The position numbers were made by a program, and so were the translations under genes. A stretch of 64,000 nt of DNA, taken from contig JADJNF010000001.1 of NCBI GenBank assembly GCA_016714445.1, positions 806,001 to 870,000 on the forward strand, in the 5' to 3' direction. The notes beneath the pieces were generated by a model. That model was not told the origin of the DNA, searched no databases, and worked only from the letters and a program-made list of their open reading frames with translations. Below are positions 19,801 to 27,163 of this stretch, piece after piece (position 1 is the stretch's first letter; each line of letters opens with the position of its first letter). The stretch is from Saprospiraceae bacterium. Its GTDB lineage: Bacteria; Bacteroidota; Bacteroidia; Chitinophagales; Saprospiraceae.

Positions 19801-20648
19801 TCAATCAAAAGCTGAACAGTATGGTCTGGAGCAGCCCTAGATACAAATCAGCAACCTATAATGATATTATCCATGATGCAACAAATCCTGATGAAAGTTT
19901 TGATGAATTTGAAATAGAAGGTTATATCAGCAGACCATCCAGCGACCCAGATAATCCACTTACATCTTATGATAGTCAGGTAATATCTAATAAAAGTCTG
20001 ATCAGGTCAGGAATTTTCTTCAACGGAATTGAATCATTTGAAGAAAACACCTTTGGATATTTAGGAAGAGATAAGGTAATCCTTAATAATCATACTTCAA
20101 AATATAAAATTCCAAATGATTTCAAATCGTACTTAAATACATTGAGCGCTGGGGTAAGAAGCCAAATATCTGTGCACATAAACAGACTAAAACTTGGAAT
20201 TACAGATGAAGATGCAGTAAATATGACAACACAAACATACAACTATACCCTTGGCCCTTTATCATTGGCAGGACTATCGAGTGGAATATTGGCAAATAAT
20301 ATCGATTATGGTTTCGCTGTAGAACCTACAGTACCTCCCCCAGCCAGGAGGTTTAGTATTACAGTAAAATATGGGACAAAATATTTCATGGATCAAAATG
20401 TAAATAAAACTGCAATCTCATCGATATTGGAAGTCATCGGCACTAACCTGTCACAATCCAATCCAACTTTATATAATGCGGTATCTACATATTTAAATAC
20501 AGCACCTGCGGGGAAGATCTGGAATTGTGATGCCACAAAACTAGGCATAGCATATCAATTTCCATACAGAGATTATAAAGTAACAGGTACTAAGAAAACA
20601 AAAAATTATCTGACCCCCGGAGCAAATTGTAATGCAGATGTTGACTAA
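13893..20648 (+). CDS. Very large secreted protein (2251 aa), uncharacterised, TANFOR-like N-terminus
   Basis: Signal peptide 1-22 (IFYIIYIGLCIFCTQSVFGQ). The first about 300 residues carry the pattern LPEGEYSYC followed by a second Cys, a P-rich turn and an N-V-A-W segment. I recognise this as like TANFOR-type exoproteins of Bacteroidota (from memory). A Ser-rich linker (SSSSSTSEPEPTT) lies near 590. The large middle part (about 620-1650) is strand-rich with repeated 'VxxxxLxLPFIxD/QED' and glycine-rich segments such as GIGGGLWYNM. A late Fn3-like region follows (about 1700-1850). The C-terminus ends in NCNADVD without a T9SS sorting domain or a membrane anchor. No enzymatic motif is seen. 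It is coupled to the upstream barrel gene and separated from the Fn3 gene by 10 bp. Confidence 0.8.
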   Translation: MKYIFYIIYIGLCIFCTQSVFGQIDLTLNGRQPYPVFAQNYIVESDVITARIKNNSTDDIYVKVYASISGPYGISLESSEPTCILTLDANLLQTFSKNNFDDLCVNLNFSDINYGNLSTEQRNGLIIGGILPEGEYSYCLSLRNALTNIELVENCLDFQISFPDRPEIISPQHESTINGNLSQSLNVAWNHIITDQTLRMSTNYNLKVVSIPNNGDEPPTISDATILLDDSGVSPFFYEYEVTSPQAIFIPDLAFVNGDYYAVRITATSDDFPYPVTQAQSNVVIFQFIEEDFECGSSFSTNAIYPAGNSIIPFKTIAPVIKFEPYCDSYARFKYKTNIKENGTVVKNTDRTLNWNKGPREFLERRTGMQDPDGYYSSHISTGDYNNLPTLMHGKNYSWDASGSMQLKSGKKFNYSLGETNFKHGMPKLKLTYPIDGQEISPGDIQFLAVHDDIPENPLPPYKVRQIIDNIDYEYTPLEVNELAVIQVSDSQDFDTIYYAGTDIINTWDTDYLTGENNRFYNFSTFIASVYKDISFNHNLTDTLTYYWRIGWADDVSIVNRTDDLLNPLINPFYEVSDVGSFKIKSSSSSSTSEPEPTTVVNDPKCSNPCELTEIINTTDYASNIIADDEIKIGNFTMEVVEINKTGNTYTGEGLIKVPFIKDIISKVTFQNIKINTDKVVYEGNIAGKQGGNELENLSSILLGQTVELPFGWDTTLNQIHLTAGITDLNFTPTDAYMEMTLDLGDVLSNLIYESDNYPVMSASICITPGGFENDVYLYHQNTITLDENSSGYGFEFKGGNSLADTLNMTYVRWGCGGFKEMQLGGAVIFAQDLLIKDSGNLTNDAPVNERVKGHFAFKYKRADQDIMIAALMEEFQFTNHLKGWGFDSDTIFIDLSDLQNPPSFEVPDGYDLPYLQQPATANTWKGIYIPRCKVLSPKNFVNTNRSTMGLSTMILGDGIYHLRHKMYNVVNEGIIGRMTATVDTIDGVISNVDFSYRMSGKLRLPFIQEDAFLQYSGLYNSINDWNFLIKVGNDSLEVPIYMAYLKIYENSYISLAKEASDQPFRIKAMLNGHLSLDDGLKNSSYAAGFKKMTARVLAFEDMTYESGVGFTNPPTFKLASPEKSVNGFPIQLDSIAFVNHNGNPGLYLRPKLVMNGDANGFSAFLGMIFYSEISFSGSTDRFFNPDLYLSDIGIDAAFSGFTLNGYVKFLDSDTETGFEGKLDFTAPAGVSGKFKAKFANVRLNTTAAFNTPSYYNYWYVDALIGFGRNGVPVFSGVNMYGIGGGLWYNMRQDVGYKINPSLLYTENPTPPNTTSTSGIPYTKSFGSGYGFKIQGLFGDPEGGDKINMLLALEAQIPASGGPTFSLKGDFRMMSKITSYENDGSMSEDKKALWGRATIILNMQEDFISADFQMHAKISKNGLNIIKGSGPGFRMVNADFFAKTAGENFWYFYIGTPEDRGGVIASLGAKNLSSSAYAMMGHGVDPILPQPDDEFLLMLNAASSSYSANGDVQSILNVDKQLSAYGIAFGAVIKDSFRYDYTPFYMDIKAIFGFDFNVTKDGNRKCVETGITPGYEDWYATGQLYAGIKGDFGIHVDLWFIEGDYPIFEGSIAALMSGGFPSPTWFYCKGTLQYRVLDWIEGSHSFEFVAGEKCTFGTGNPFGEMEIITDTYPKKGEVDVSVFTHPSVSYSLKVDRVLSYVDPQTNQTRQFKLLINQVSLKRTDDFNYNPTTSFLNDQYVSSHKPTEGYLMGERNHIFKIQVKAKEKLLGNGEWQYITSEETAEHWMEERTINFKTGPKPDSITQEQIEYTYPMDGQQFFLKAETNNNQGIIRLNNNDLEMFYTQKSGINYHYVVVFTTSDGSPPITELANVSDLQNITFNVDKLVNNKKYITKLIRKKGLFSTGPSYFNDTYAVNTTVSSSADFSQTSSGEYNFKILPAKFITLGNPGPSPSEKKLFQIYFKTSKYDNLNQKLNSMVWSSPRYKSATYNDIIHDATNPDESFDEFEIEGYISRPSSDPDNPLTSYDSQVISNKSLIRSGIFFNGIESFEENTFGYLGRDKVILNNHTSKYKIPNDFKSYLNTLSAGVRSQISVHINRLKLGITDEDAVNMTTQTYNYTLGPLSLAGLSSGILANNIDYGFAVEPTVPPPARRFSITVKYGTKYFMDQNVNKTAISSILEVIGTNLSQSNPTLYNAVSTYLNTAPAGKIWNCDATKLGIAYQFPYRDYKVTGTKKTKNYLTPGANCNADVD

Positions 20649-20658
20649 AATAAATCAT

Positions 20659-22710
20659 ATGTATATTAAATTATTTTTTGTAAGCTTGTTAAGCTTAATT
20701 TTCCTGGTGGCAAAAACACAAGACAGTATACCTGGCATAAAAGTGATAAGCAAGGTAGAAAGTAAAAAAATTATCCTTAGATGGGCACCAACGACTGATG
20801 TTGCCTGGCATTTAAATAAACCTTTGGGATACAAAATAGAAAGAGCAACCAATAACGTGGATAGTGATAAGTTTAACACCTTTAAAGTCATTGCAGAAGT
20901 AAAACCATGGCCAGAATCTAATTGGACTGTTGAAAAATTAAGTGAATATGACAAATATTGTATTGTAGCCGCAGAGTTATTGTATGGTCATCAAAGCAAT
21001 TTGAATGAAAATTCAAAAATAATTCAAAGAGCGGATGAATATAGTAATAAATACAACATGGCCATGATGTCAGCTGATTTTTCTTCACAAGCAGCTGATG
21101 CTTTGGGATTGAGATATGAAGACAAAGATATTGAACCGGGAAAAGTGTATATCTATAGAATAAGTAGTCAGACTAACCTGGACTATTACAAAATTCAGCC
21201 GGGTGGCGCTGTTGCATATTCGTCTGTATTGGACACTTTGTTTGCCCCGCAAATAAATCAAATAAATGGTGGAGACAGAATTAATTTAATAAAATGGAAG
21301 AAAGAAGGCGATGATATGAAATATACTGCTTTTTATATAGAGCGGTCCGAAGACAATATTACCTATTCAAGATTAAATAAGGCCCCTTATATCAGTTCTA
21401 ATGAATTGAGAATAGAATTATTTAAATCGTATCATGTTTACATCGATTCTGTGGATCAGAATTACAAACCATATTGGTATCGTATATGTGGTGTATCGCC
21501 ATTTGGAGAGACAAGCCCGTACTCAGACCCAGTCTGGTCATTAGCCAGAGATATGACACCTCCTACAAAACCTGACCAGGTACGTTCTATACAGATAAAT
21601 CAGCGCAGCGTTAAATTATTATGGAATTTTCCGGAAGAAGAAAATGGTTCTACAGCAGGATTTTATATTGGAAGATCATCCAATGTCCAGGATAATTTTG
21701 AAAATATTACCCCGGTTATTTTGGACCCAAATATAAGAGAATTTACAGACACTTCAGCCAATCCTTTAGTTCCAAATTTTTATATCGTAACAGCAATAGA
21801 TACTGCCGGAAATTATAATATTTCAATATCTCACTACGCTCACCTGGTAGACTCTGTTCCGCCATCACCTCCGGTGGGATTTACTGGTTTTATAGATTCC
21901 AGTGGTTTGGTTTTTTTATCCTGGACGCCCAATCATGAAGCGGATATCATGGGCTATTCTATTCATTTTAGCAATCACAAGGATCACGTCTTCGCCAATG
22001 TATCCAACAATATCATCCGATCGAACGAATATGTAGATACAATTATGCAAAAGTCATTAACTGAAGAAATATTTTATAAAATTGTTGCTGTAGATAAAAA
22101 TTATAATTATTCAGACTTTTCTCCGGTTCTGGTACTAAAAAAGCCTGATCAAATTCCACCTTCTTTTGCACTGATCAATCATTATAAAGTGTACGAAAAA
22201 TATGTAAAAATATCCTGGATAAATAGTACGAGCAGCGATGTAAAAAAACATGTCCTGTACAGAATGGCTAAAGCCGAACCAAATGTGTGGACAAAAATAT
22301 TTGAAACCGATAATAAAAATATTACTTCTTTTGAAGATGCGGATGTCAAACCTAAAACCACATATTTTTATAAAATTAATGCTGTTGACGATGCACATTT
22401 GGAAAGCAAAGATGGGAATCTGGTAGAAATAATCTCAAAGCCGGAAGCGAATGAAAGTTATACTGTCAATCTCAAAGCTACAAGAGAAAATGATAGGGTA
22501 ATTCTTAATTGGGACACCATTCAAAATGTAAAAAAGTACCTGATTTACAAAACAAATAAGGATGGCAAATTTATCCTTTTGGATGCATTAAAAGAAAATA
22601 TTGCCATAGATAAAAATCCTCATACCGGGAGTGAATATGCCATGAGAATAATAAGTCTGGACGGCGTTTATTCAGATTTTAGTAAGCCTGTTTCTATTTC
22701 AAATCAATAA
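20659..22710 (+). CDS. Secreted protein with tandem fibronectin type III-like domains
   Basis: A 683-residue product from ATG 20659, chosen because it gives a clean signal peptide (MYIKLFFVSLLSLIFLVAKT) and lies 10 bp after the preceding stop. The in-frame ATG at 20632 would add nine residues and overlap that gene. At least four Fn3-like repeats are seen, each ending in patterns such as YWYRICGVSPFGETSPYSDP, FYIVTAIDTAGNYN, FYKIVAVDKNYNYSDFSP and YFYKINAVDDAHLESKDG, and separated by 'D..PP..P..' linkers. The C-terminal domain ends SDFSKPVSISNQ with no sorting signal. It is probably a surface or periplasmic partner of the giant protein. Fn3 modules point to protein-protein or polysaccharide contact, and no catalysis is evident. 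Confidence 0.8.
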   Translation: MYIKLFFVSLLSLIFLVAKTQDSIPGIKVISKVESKKIILRWAPTTDVAWHLNKPLGYKIERATNNVDSDKFNTFKVIAEVKPWPESNWTVEKLSEYDKYCIVAAELLYGHQSNLNENSKIIQRADEYSNKYNMAMMSADFSSQAADALGLRYEDKDIEPGKVYIYRISSQTNLDYYKIQPGGAVAYSSVLDTLFAPQINQINGGDRINLIKWKKEGDDMKYTAFYIERSEDNITYSRLNKAPYISSNELRIELFKSYHVYIDSVDQNYKPYWYRICGVSPFGETSPYSDPVWSLARDMTPPTKPDQVRSIQINQRSVKLLWNFPEEENGSTAGFYIGRSSNVQDNFENITPVILDPNIREFTDTSANPLVPNFYIVTAIDTAGNYNISISHYAHLVDSVPPSPPVGFTGFIDSSGLVFLSWTPNHEADIMGYSIHFSNHKDHVFANVSNNIIRSNEYVDTIMQKSLTEEIFYKIVAVDKNYNYSDFSPVLVLKKPDQIPPSFALINHYKVYEKYVKISWINSTSSDVKKHVLYRMAKAEPNVWTKIFETDNKNITSFEDADVKPKTTYFYKINAVDDAHLESKDGNLVEIISKPEANESYTVNLKATRENDRVILNWDTIQNVKKYLIYKTNKDGKFILLDALKENIAIDKNPHTGSEYAMRIISLDGVYSDFSKPVSISNQ

Positions 22711-22720
22711 TTTAATTTCC

Positions 22721-23185
22721 ATGAAACTATTTAGTTTTCTATTTTTACAATGCTCTTTTTACATTCTGCATGGTCAATGTAATATAAATTCGATTTTGGG
22801 CAATTATACTGCTGGAAGTTGTGGAGAAATAACATTTCAATCATCTACAGGTGCTGCCGTATCTTTATATGGAGGATGTGGATCTTTTCAATTTGCTCCT
22901 CCATTGCTTGACAATGAAATTAGTACTAATTCAGTAGATTTTGTACTAAATAATGTTACCATCCATCCAAATCCATCATTAGGTTACTCAACTATTAAAA
23001 GCGAAATGACCATAAAAAATATCACAATTTTAAACTTGATTGGTAAGGAGATATATAATTCATCCAATCCATTTACAGAGCTAAACCTTGACATGTCTTC
23101 CTATCCATCCGGTAGTTATATATTCAAATTAAGTCTGGAAAACAATAAAATTATCAACAAACAAATCGTCGTAATTCACCATTAA
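22721..23185 (+). CDS. Small T9SS-sorted secreted protein
   Basis: A 154-residue protein: signal peptide (MKLFSFLFLQCSFYILHGQ), a short about 50-residue Gly/Cys-containing region (three or more Cys, e.g. SCGEITFQS and YGGCGSF) and then a complete T9SS type A sorting domain from about residue 75 (VTIHPNPSLGYSTI... YPSGSYIFKLSLENNK...). The cargo part is very short, so the protein is almost a bare sorting domain. It lies 10 bp after the Fn3 gene and 14 bp before the collagen-like gene. Confidence 0.8.
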   Translation: MKLFSFLFLQCSFYILHGQCNINSILGNYTAGSCGEITFQSSTGAAVSLYGGCGSFQFAPPLLDNEISTNSVDFVLNNVTIHPNPSLGYSTIKSEMTIKNITILNLIGKEIYNSSNPFTELNLDMSSYPSGSYIFKLSLENNKIINKQIVVIHH

Positions 23186-23199
23186 AAAAAATTTAAACC

Positions 23200-25062
23200 A
23201 TGAAATATTTATTTTTACTGACACTTGGACTTCTTTGTACAAATATGGTGAACGCCCAATCAGGCCTTCCATATCAGGCAATTCTAAAGGATAACACTGG
23301 AATGGCTTTACCAAATACAACCATTACTATTAGATTTACGATTGAAAATCAAGTTCCTAGTATCAAATACCAGGAAACACATATGCCAACTACCGATGCT
23401 TTTGGATGGTTTCAGGTAGTAGTAGGTCAAGGAACAGCTGTAACAGGGAATTTTAACGATATCAATTGGATAATTGACACCAATACTTTGACTCTGGAAT
23501 GTGAAAGTGGCGGTAATTTTGAAGAAGTATCTTCACAAGTGATTACTGGTTCGCCTTTTAGTTTTAGTGGTGATAATGATTCAACAAATGACCTAATTGT
23601 TGGATCTGTGGCCGGTGGAGATTTAAGCGGCACTTATCCAAATCCAAAAGTGATTTCACTGAATGGACAACCTTTATCTGATACTCAACCAAATCCAGGT
23701 GAAGTACTCATTTGGGATGGGCAACACTGGAAAGCAAGCCCTCCTATTCCTGGCCCACAGGGACCAAAAGGTGATCAAGGCCCGCAAGGACCTACTGGCT
23801 CGGGCATTTCAATAGTAGGAACAATAACAAGTGAAACCTTGCTTGATCCAAACTATAGTGGAAGTATTGGCGATATATTTATAGTTGAAAATAATGGTAC
23901 CGGTTATATTTGGAATGGCTCAACTTGGATAGAAATCGGTAAAATACAAGGTAATACAGGACCGCAAGGTCCACAGGGTGAACCCGGACCTGCAGGAACA
24001 CAAGGTGTTGCCGGCGCTCAAGGGCCGCAAGGGGATGTGGGTCCAACTGGTCAACAAGGAGCTATCGGACCACAAGGTTTACAAGGTGACCTTGGACCTG
24101 TAGGACCACAAGGTGTTGCCGGCGCCCAAGGACCGCAAGGGGATATGGGTCCAACTGGTCAACAAGGAGCTATCGGACCGCAAGGTTTACAAGGTGACCC
24201 CGGACCTGCAGGACCACAAGGTGTTACTGGTGCCCAAGGGCCGCAAGGGGATGTGGGTCCAGCTGGTCAACAAGGAGCTCTCGGACCACAAGGTTTACAA
24301 GGTGACCTTGGACCTGTAGGACCACAAGGTGTTGCCGGTGCCCAAGGTCTACAGGGTGATGGAGGTCCAACTGGTCCACAAGGTGCAACTGGGCCGCAAG
24401 GTTTACAAGGTGACCCCGGACCTGCAGGACCACAAGGTGTTACTGGTTCCCAAGGGCCGCAAGGGGATGTGGGTCCAACTGGTCAACAAGGAGCTATCGG
24501 ACCACAAGGTTTACAAGGTGACCTTGGACCTGTAGGACCACAAGGTGTTGCCGGCTCCCAAGGACCGCAAGGGGATATGGGTCCAACTGGTCAACAAGGA
24601 GCTATCGGACCGCAAGGTTTACAAGGTGACCCCGGACCTGCAGGACCACAAGGTGTTACTGGTGCCCAAGGGCCGCAAGGGGATGTGGGTCCAGCTGGTC
24701 AACAAGGAGCTATCGGACCACAAGGTTTACAAGGTGACCTTGGACCTGTAGGACCACAAGGTGTTGCCGGCGCCCAAGGACCGCAAGGGGATATGGGTCC
24801 AACTGGTCAACAAGGAGCTATCGGACCGCAAGGTTTACAAGGTGACCCCGGACCTGCAGGACCACAAGGTGTTACTGGTTCCCAAGGGCCGCAAGGGGAT
24901 GTGGGTCCAGCTGGTCAACAAGGAGCTATCGGACCACAAGGTTTACAAGGTGACCCTGGACCTGCAGGTCCACAAGGTGTTGCCGGTGCCCAAGGGCAGC
25001 AAAGGGGATGTGGGTCCAACTGGTCCACAAGGAGCTATCGGACCGCAAGGTTTACAAGGTGA
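23200..25062 (+). CDS. Collagen-like secreted protein, N-terminal part (frameshifted)
   Basis: Signal peptide (1-19, LLCTNMVNAQ), then a beta-sandwich domain common in Bacteroidota surface proteins: GLPYQAILKDNTGMALPNTT, QETHMPTTDAFGWFQVVVGQ (about 20-140), then the linker DLSGTYPNPKVISLNGQ. A first collagen stretch (GPQGPKGDQGPQGPTG) is followed by a short globular insert (SIVGTITSETLLDPN ... GYIWNGSTWIEIG) and then a long Gly-X-Y array. An extra base near 24996-25004, where repeat copies elsewhere read CCGCAAGGGG and this one reads CAGCAAAGGGG, throws the frame to a stop at 25062. Without it the gene runs to 26455 and encodes about 1084 residues. Confidence 0.8.
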   Translation: MKYLFLLTLGLLCTNMVNAQSGLPYQAILKDNTGMALPNTTITIRFTIENQVPSIKYQETHMPTTDAFGWFQVVVGQGTAVTGNFNDINWIIDTNTLTLECESGGNFEEVSSQVITGSPFSFSGDNDSTNDLIVGSVAGGDLSGTYPNPKVISLNGQPLSDTQPNPGEVLIWDGQHWKASPPIPGPQGPKGDQGPQGPTGSGISIVGTITSETLLDPNYSGSIGDIFIVENNGTGYIWNGSTWIEIGKIQGNTGPQGPQGEPGPAGTQGVAGAQGPQGDVGPTGQQGAIGPQGLQGDLGPVGPQGVAGAQGPQGDMGPTGQQGAIGPQGLQGDPGPAGPQGVTGAQGPQGDVGPAGQQGALGPQGLQGDLGPVGPQGVAGAQGLQGDGGPTGPQGATGPQGLQGDPGPAGPQGVTGSQGPQGDVGPTGQQGAIGPQGLQGDLGPVGPQGVAGSQGPQGDMGPTGQQGAIGPQGLQGDPGPAGPQGVTGAQGPQGDVGPAGQQGAIGPQGLQGDLGPVGPQGVAGAQGPQGDMGPTGQQGAIGPQGLQGDPGPAGPQGVTGSQGPQGDVGPAGQQGAIGPQGLQGDPGPAGPQGVAGAQGQQRGCGSNWSTRSYRTARFTR

Positions 25063-25530
25063 CCCTGGACCTGCAGGACCACAAGGTGTTGCCGGTGCCC
25101 AAGGGCTACAGGGGGATGGAGGTCCAACTGGTCCACAAGGTGCAACTGGGCCGCAAGGTTTACAAGGTGACCCTGGACCTACCGGACCACAAGGTGTTGC
25201 CGGTGCCCAAGGGCCACAAGGGGATGTGGGTCCAACTGGTCCACAAGGCAATATGGGTCCAACTGGTCCACAAGGAGCTATCGGACCGCAAGGTTTACAA
25301 GGTGACCCTGGACCTGCAGGACCACAAGGTGTTACTGGTGCCCAAGGGCCGCAAGGGGATTTGGGTCCAGCTGGTCCACAAGGAGCTATCGGACCACAAG
25401 GTTTACAAGGTGATCCTGGACCAACCGGGCTACAAGGTGTTGCCGGTGCCCAAGGTCCTCAAGGGGATGTGGGTCCACAAGGACCACAAGGTGATGCAGG
25501 AGCGCAAGGCATTCAGGGTATTCAAGGTAT
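24001..25530 (+). repeat. Collagen-like tandem repeat array (108 bp / 216 bp units)
   Basis: Near-identical 108-bp units encode 36 residues, i.e. twelve Gly-X-Y triplets of the type GPQGLQGDPGPAGPQGVA. Units alternate in variants (GDL-GPV versus GDP-GPA; GDV-GPT versus GDM-GPT), giving a higher-order 216-bp period. Identical starts of out-of-frame open stretches at 24113, 24329, 24545 and 24761 fall exactly 216 bp apart. Such an array is prone to copy-number change and assembly collapse. Confidence 0.9.
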
Positions 25531-26455
25531 ACCAGGCCCCGCAGGGATATATAGTGCTGGAGTCGGTATATCCATTTCTGGAGAAACGATTATAAATACA
25601 GGAGACACAAATGCATCTGATGATGTAAATATTAATACACCACTTACCGGAGATTTAGAAGGTAATTTTAGTACTACAATTGAAGTAATAGGAATCAAAG
25701 GAATTTCAATTAGTGACGTTACAGTAAATTTTGGAGATGTATTAATGTTTAATGGGTCTGAATGGGCCCCAGAACCTCTTGCACAAGATTTTCCGGAAAT
25801 CGAATTGTTTGGTGATGTAGAAGGTTTGACAGATAATAATATGGTAAATGGTATTTATGGAATTCCAATTGTAGGAGTCGTGGAGGAGAACGATGTCCTT
25901 AAATACGAAGATGGTTCATGGGAATTGGTAGATCCGTCAAGTTTTAATTATTGGACAAAACCATCAAGCGGTGTTTTAGAGTTTAATTTTGCAGAGATAA
26001 ATACGAATGCAAATACCTTTACTCTGGGTGGTTGGCCATTAGATTTTAGTAATAGTGCATTATCTCCTAGTGATGGTGAATCACTAGGTAGCGCTGGTTT
26101 CCCATGGTCTGAAGTATGGGCGATCAATGGTACTATACAGATGTCCGACAAAAGATTAAAGAAAAACATTGCATCCATTTCAAATGGATTAAACTTAATA
26201 AATCAAATGAATCCGGTAAAATACAATTGGAAAAGTGAAAGGGCTGAAGATAAAAAACATCTTGGATTTTTGGCTCAGGAACTTGAAAAAATTATACCCG
26301 AAGTCGTCGTGCATAATGAACAGAGCACTGATGAAAAGGATAGATATGGTGTTAAGTATGCTGAAATTATACCTGTACTCGTAAAGGCGATTCAGGAACT
26401 CAGTGATCAAAATGCAGAATTATTAAAAAGAATTAAAAAATTAGAAAAAAAATAA
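25001..26455 (+). CDS. Collagen-like protein, C-terminal part with S74 (endosialidase-type) chaperone domain
   Basis: A continuation of the collagen-like gene after the frameshift. The remaining Gly-X-Y array runs to about 25545 (GIQGIQGIPGPAG). A beta-rich stalk or head region follows (about 25546-26120, LTGDLEGNFSTTIEVIG ... GSAGFPWSEVWAINGTIQ). The C-terminus is a peptidase S74 / intramolecular chaperone domain: SDKRLKKNIASISNGLNLI, HLGFLAQELEKIIPEVV, YGVKYAEIIPVLVKAIQEL and a terminal coiled coil LLKRIKKLEKK. In phage tail spikes and Bacteroidota fibres this domain drives trimerisation and can release itself, with the catalytic Ser/Lys near SDKRLKKNI. It is the last gene of the five-gene surface cluster. 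Confidence 0.82.
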   Translation, partial: KGDVGPTGPQGAIGPQGLQGDPGPAGPQGVAGAQGLQGDGGPTGPQGATGPQGLQGDPGPTGPQGVAGAQGPQGDVGPTGPQGNMGPTGPQGAIGPQGLQGDPGPAGPQGVTGAQGPQGDLGPAGPQGAIGPQGLQGDPGPTGLQGVAGAQGPQGDVGPQGPQGDAGAQGIQGIQGIPGPAGIYSAGVGISISGETIINTGDTNASDDVNINTPLTGDLEGNFSTTIEVIGIKGISISDVTVNFGDVLMFNGSEWAPEPLAQDFPEIELFGDVEGLTDNNMVNGIYGIPIVGVVEENDVLKYEDGSWELVDPSSFNYWTKPSSGVLEFNFAEINTNANTFTLGGWPLDFSNSALSPSDGESLGSAGFPWSEVWAINGTIQMSDKRLKKNIASISNGLNLINQMNPVKYNWKSERAEDKKHLGFLAQELEKIIPEVVVHNEQSTDEKDRYGVKYAEIIPVLVKAIQELSDQNAELLKRIKKLEKK

Positions 26456-26498
26456 AGTTTAAACCGGATCGTATATAACTTACTGTGAATTGGATGAA

Positions 26499-26691
26499 AT
26501 TTAACCGTAATTATGCATTAGAATTCGTAGTGAGAGACTAAATTGCAACCCGCCTACGGAGCAGGTAAATCAGCGACTTAGCTTCGAAAAGCATAGCACC
26601 GCTATGTTTGCAGAAGATAAGTTGGCGAAGCTTCTGATTTGCAGCAAGTTAGGTTCGTAATAGATTTTCTAATGCATATTTACGGTTTAAT
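26499..26691. repeat. 193-bp intergenic element with 25-bp terminal inverted repeats
   Basis: The ends 26499-26523 and 26667-26691 are inverted copies that match at 23 of 25 positions (core CCGTAA-TATGCATTAGAA). Inside are further complementary pieces (AAATCAG...GCTTCG with CGAAGC...CTGATTT) and a small CATAGC-ACC-GCTATG hairpin. No coding frame is seen. It looks like a MITE-like element or a long structured RNA in the gap between the surface cluster and the hydrogenase genes. Confidence 0.6.
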
Positions 26692-26728
26692 CAAATGAAT
26701 TAATTTTGATCGTAAGTGCTTGGTCTGT

Positions 26729-26757
26729 GCTACGAAACTCAAAGAGAGTTTCGTAGC
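26729..26757. repeat. Perfect 12-bp stem-loop
   Basis: GCTACGAAACTC and its exact complement are separated by 5 nt. No T-run follows on either strand, so it does not look like an ordinary terminator. It lies in a non-coding gap of about 700 bp (26456-27163) that otherwise holds the 193-bp element, a weak hairpin at 27082 and no credible gene. Confidence 0.55.
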
Positions 26758-27081
26758 AAATCAAATCTGCAATACTTCCAACGTGTTCAATGGTGTAAAC
26801 ATGACCGACAAAAACAATATCGATGTCACATGCATTTTTTGTATAATCTTCTGCTCATCTGATGGAAGAATAGATCTTTCAGGATTTCGTTTCACTGCAA
26901 TTGTAAAGATATCTTTCAGTAAGTTTGATGCTCAAAGATCAGGATAATTCTGTAAGTTGCGGATACCAATTCCGTTCAATATCATGTGCCGCTTTCATTA
27001 CACAAAAAACTTCATCATTACTTAATAGCAGTAATTTGAATTTAATAATTTAGCAAACCAATTAGTTTTGAGTATAAATGA

Positions 27082-27128
27082 CATCGAAGCCCGGAGACTT
27101 CGATGATCAAATGTGACTTATTTTTTTT
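27082..27128 (+). terminator. Possible terminator in the convergent gap
   Basis: An 8-bp stem (CATCGAAG / CTTCGATG, 27082-27105) is followed after about 13 nt by a run of eight or more T. The spacing is longer than in a standard intrinsic terminator, so this is tentative. It would end plus-strand transcription before the convergent hyaD. Confidence 0.3.
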
Positions 27129-27163
27129 CAGCTATAATATATCTCAATCTTTTCATCTCCCGA

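Noticed and set aside
24113..25595. Series of open frames in other frames of the collagen array, on both strands
   Set aside because: They recur at exactly 216-bp spacing because the repeat unit lacks stops in other frames. They are by-products of the array, not genes.
26720..26947. Open frame of 75 codons in the gap before hyaD
   Set aside because: It begins inside a perfect hairpin, has no recognisable similarity or ribosome-binding context, and its composition is unlike neighbouring genes.
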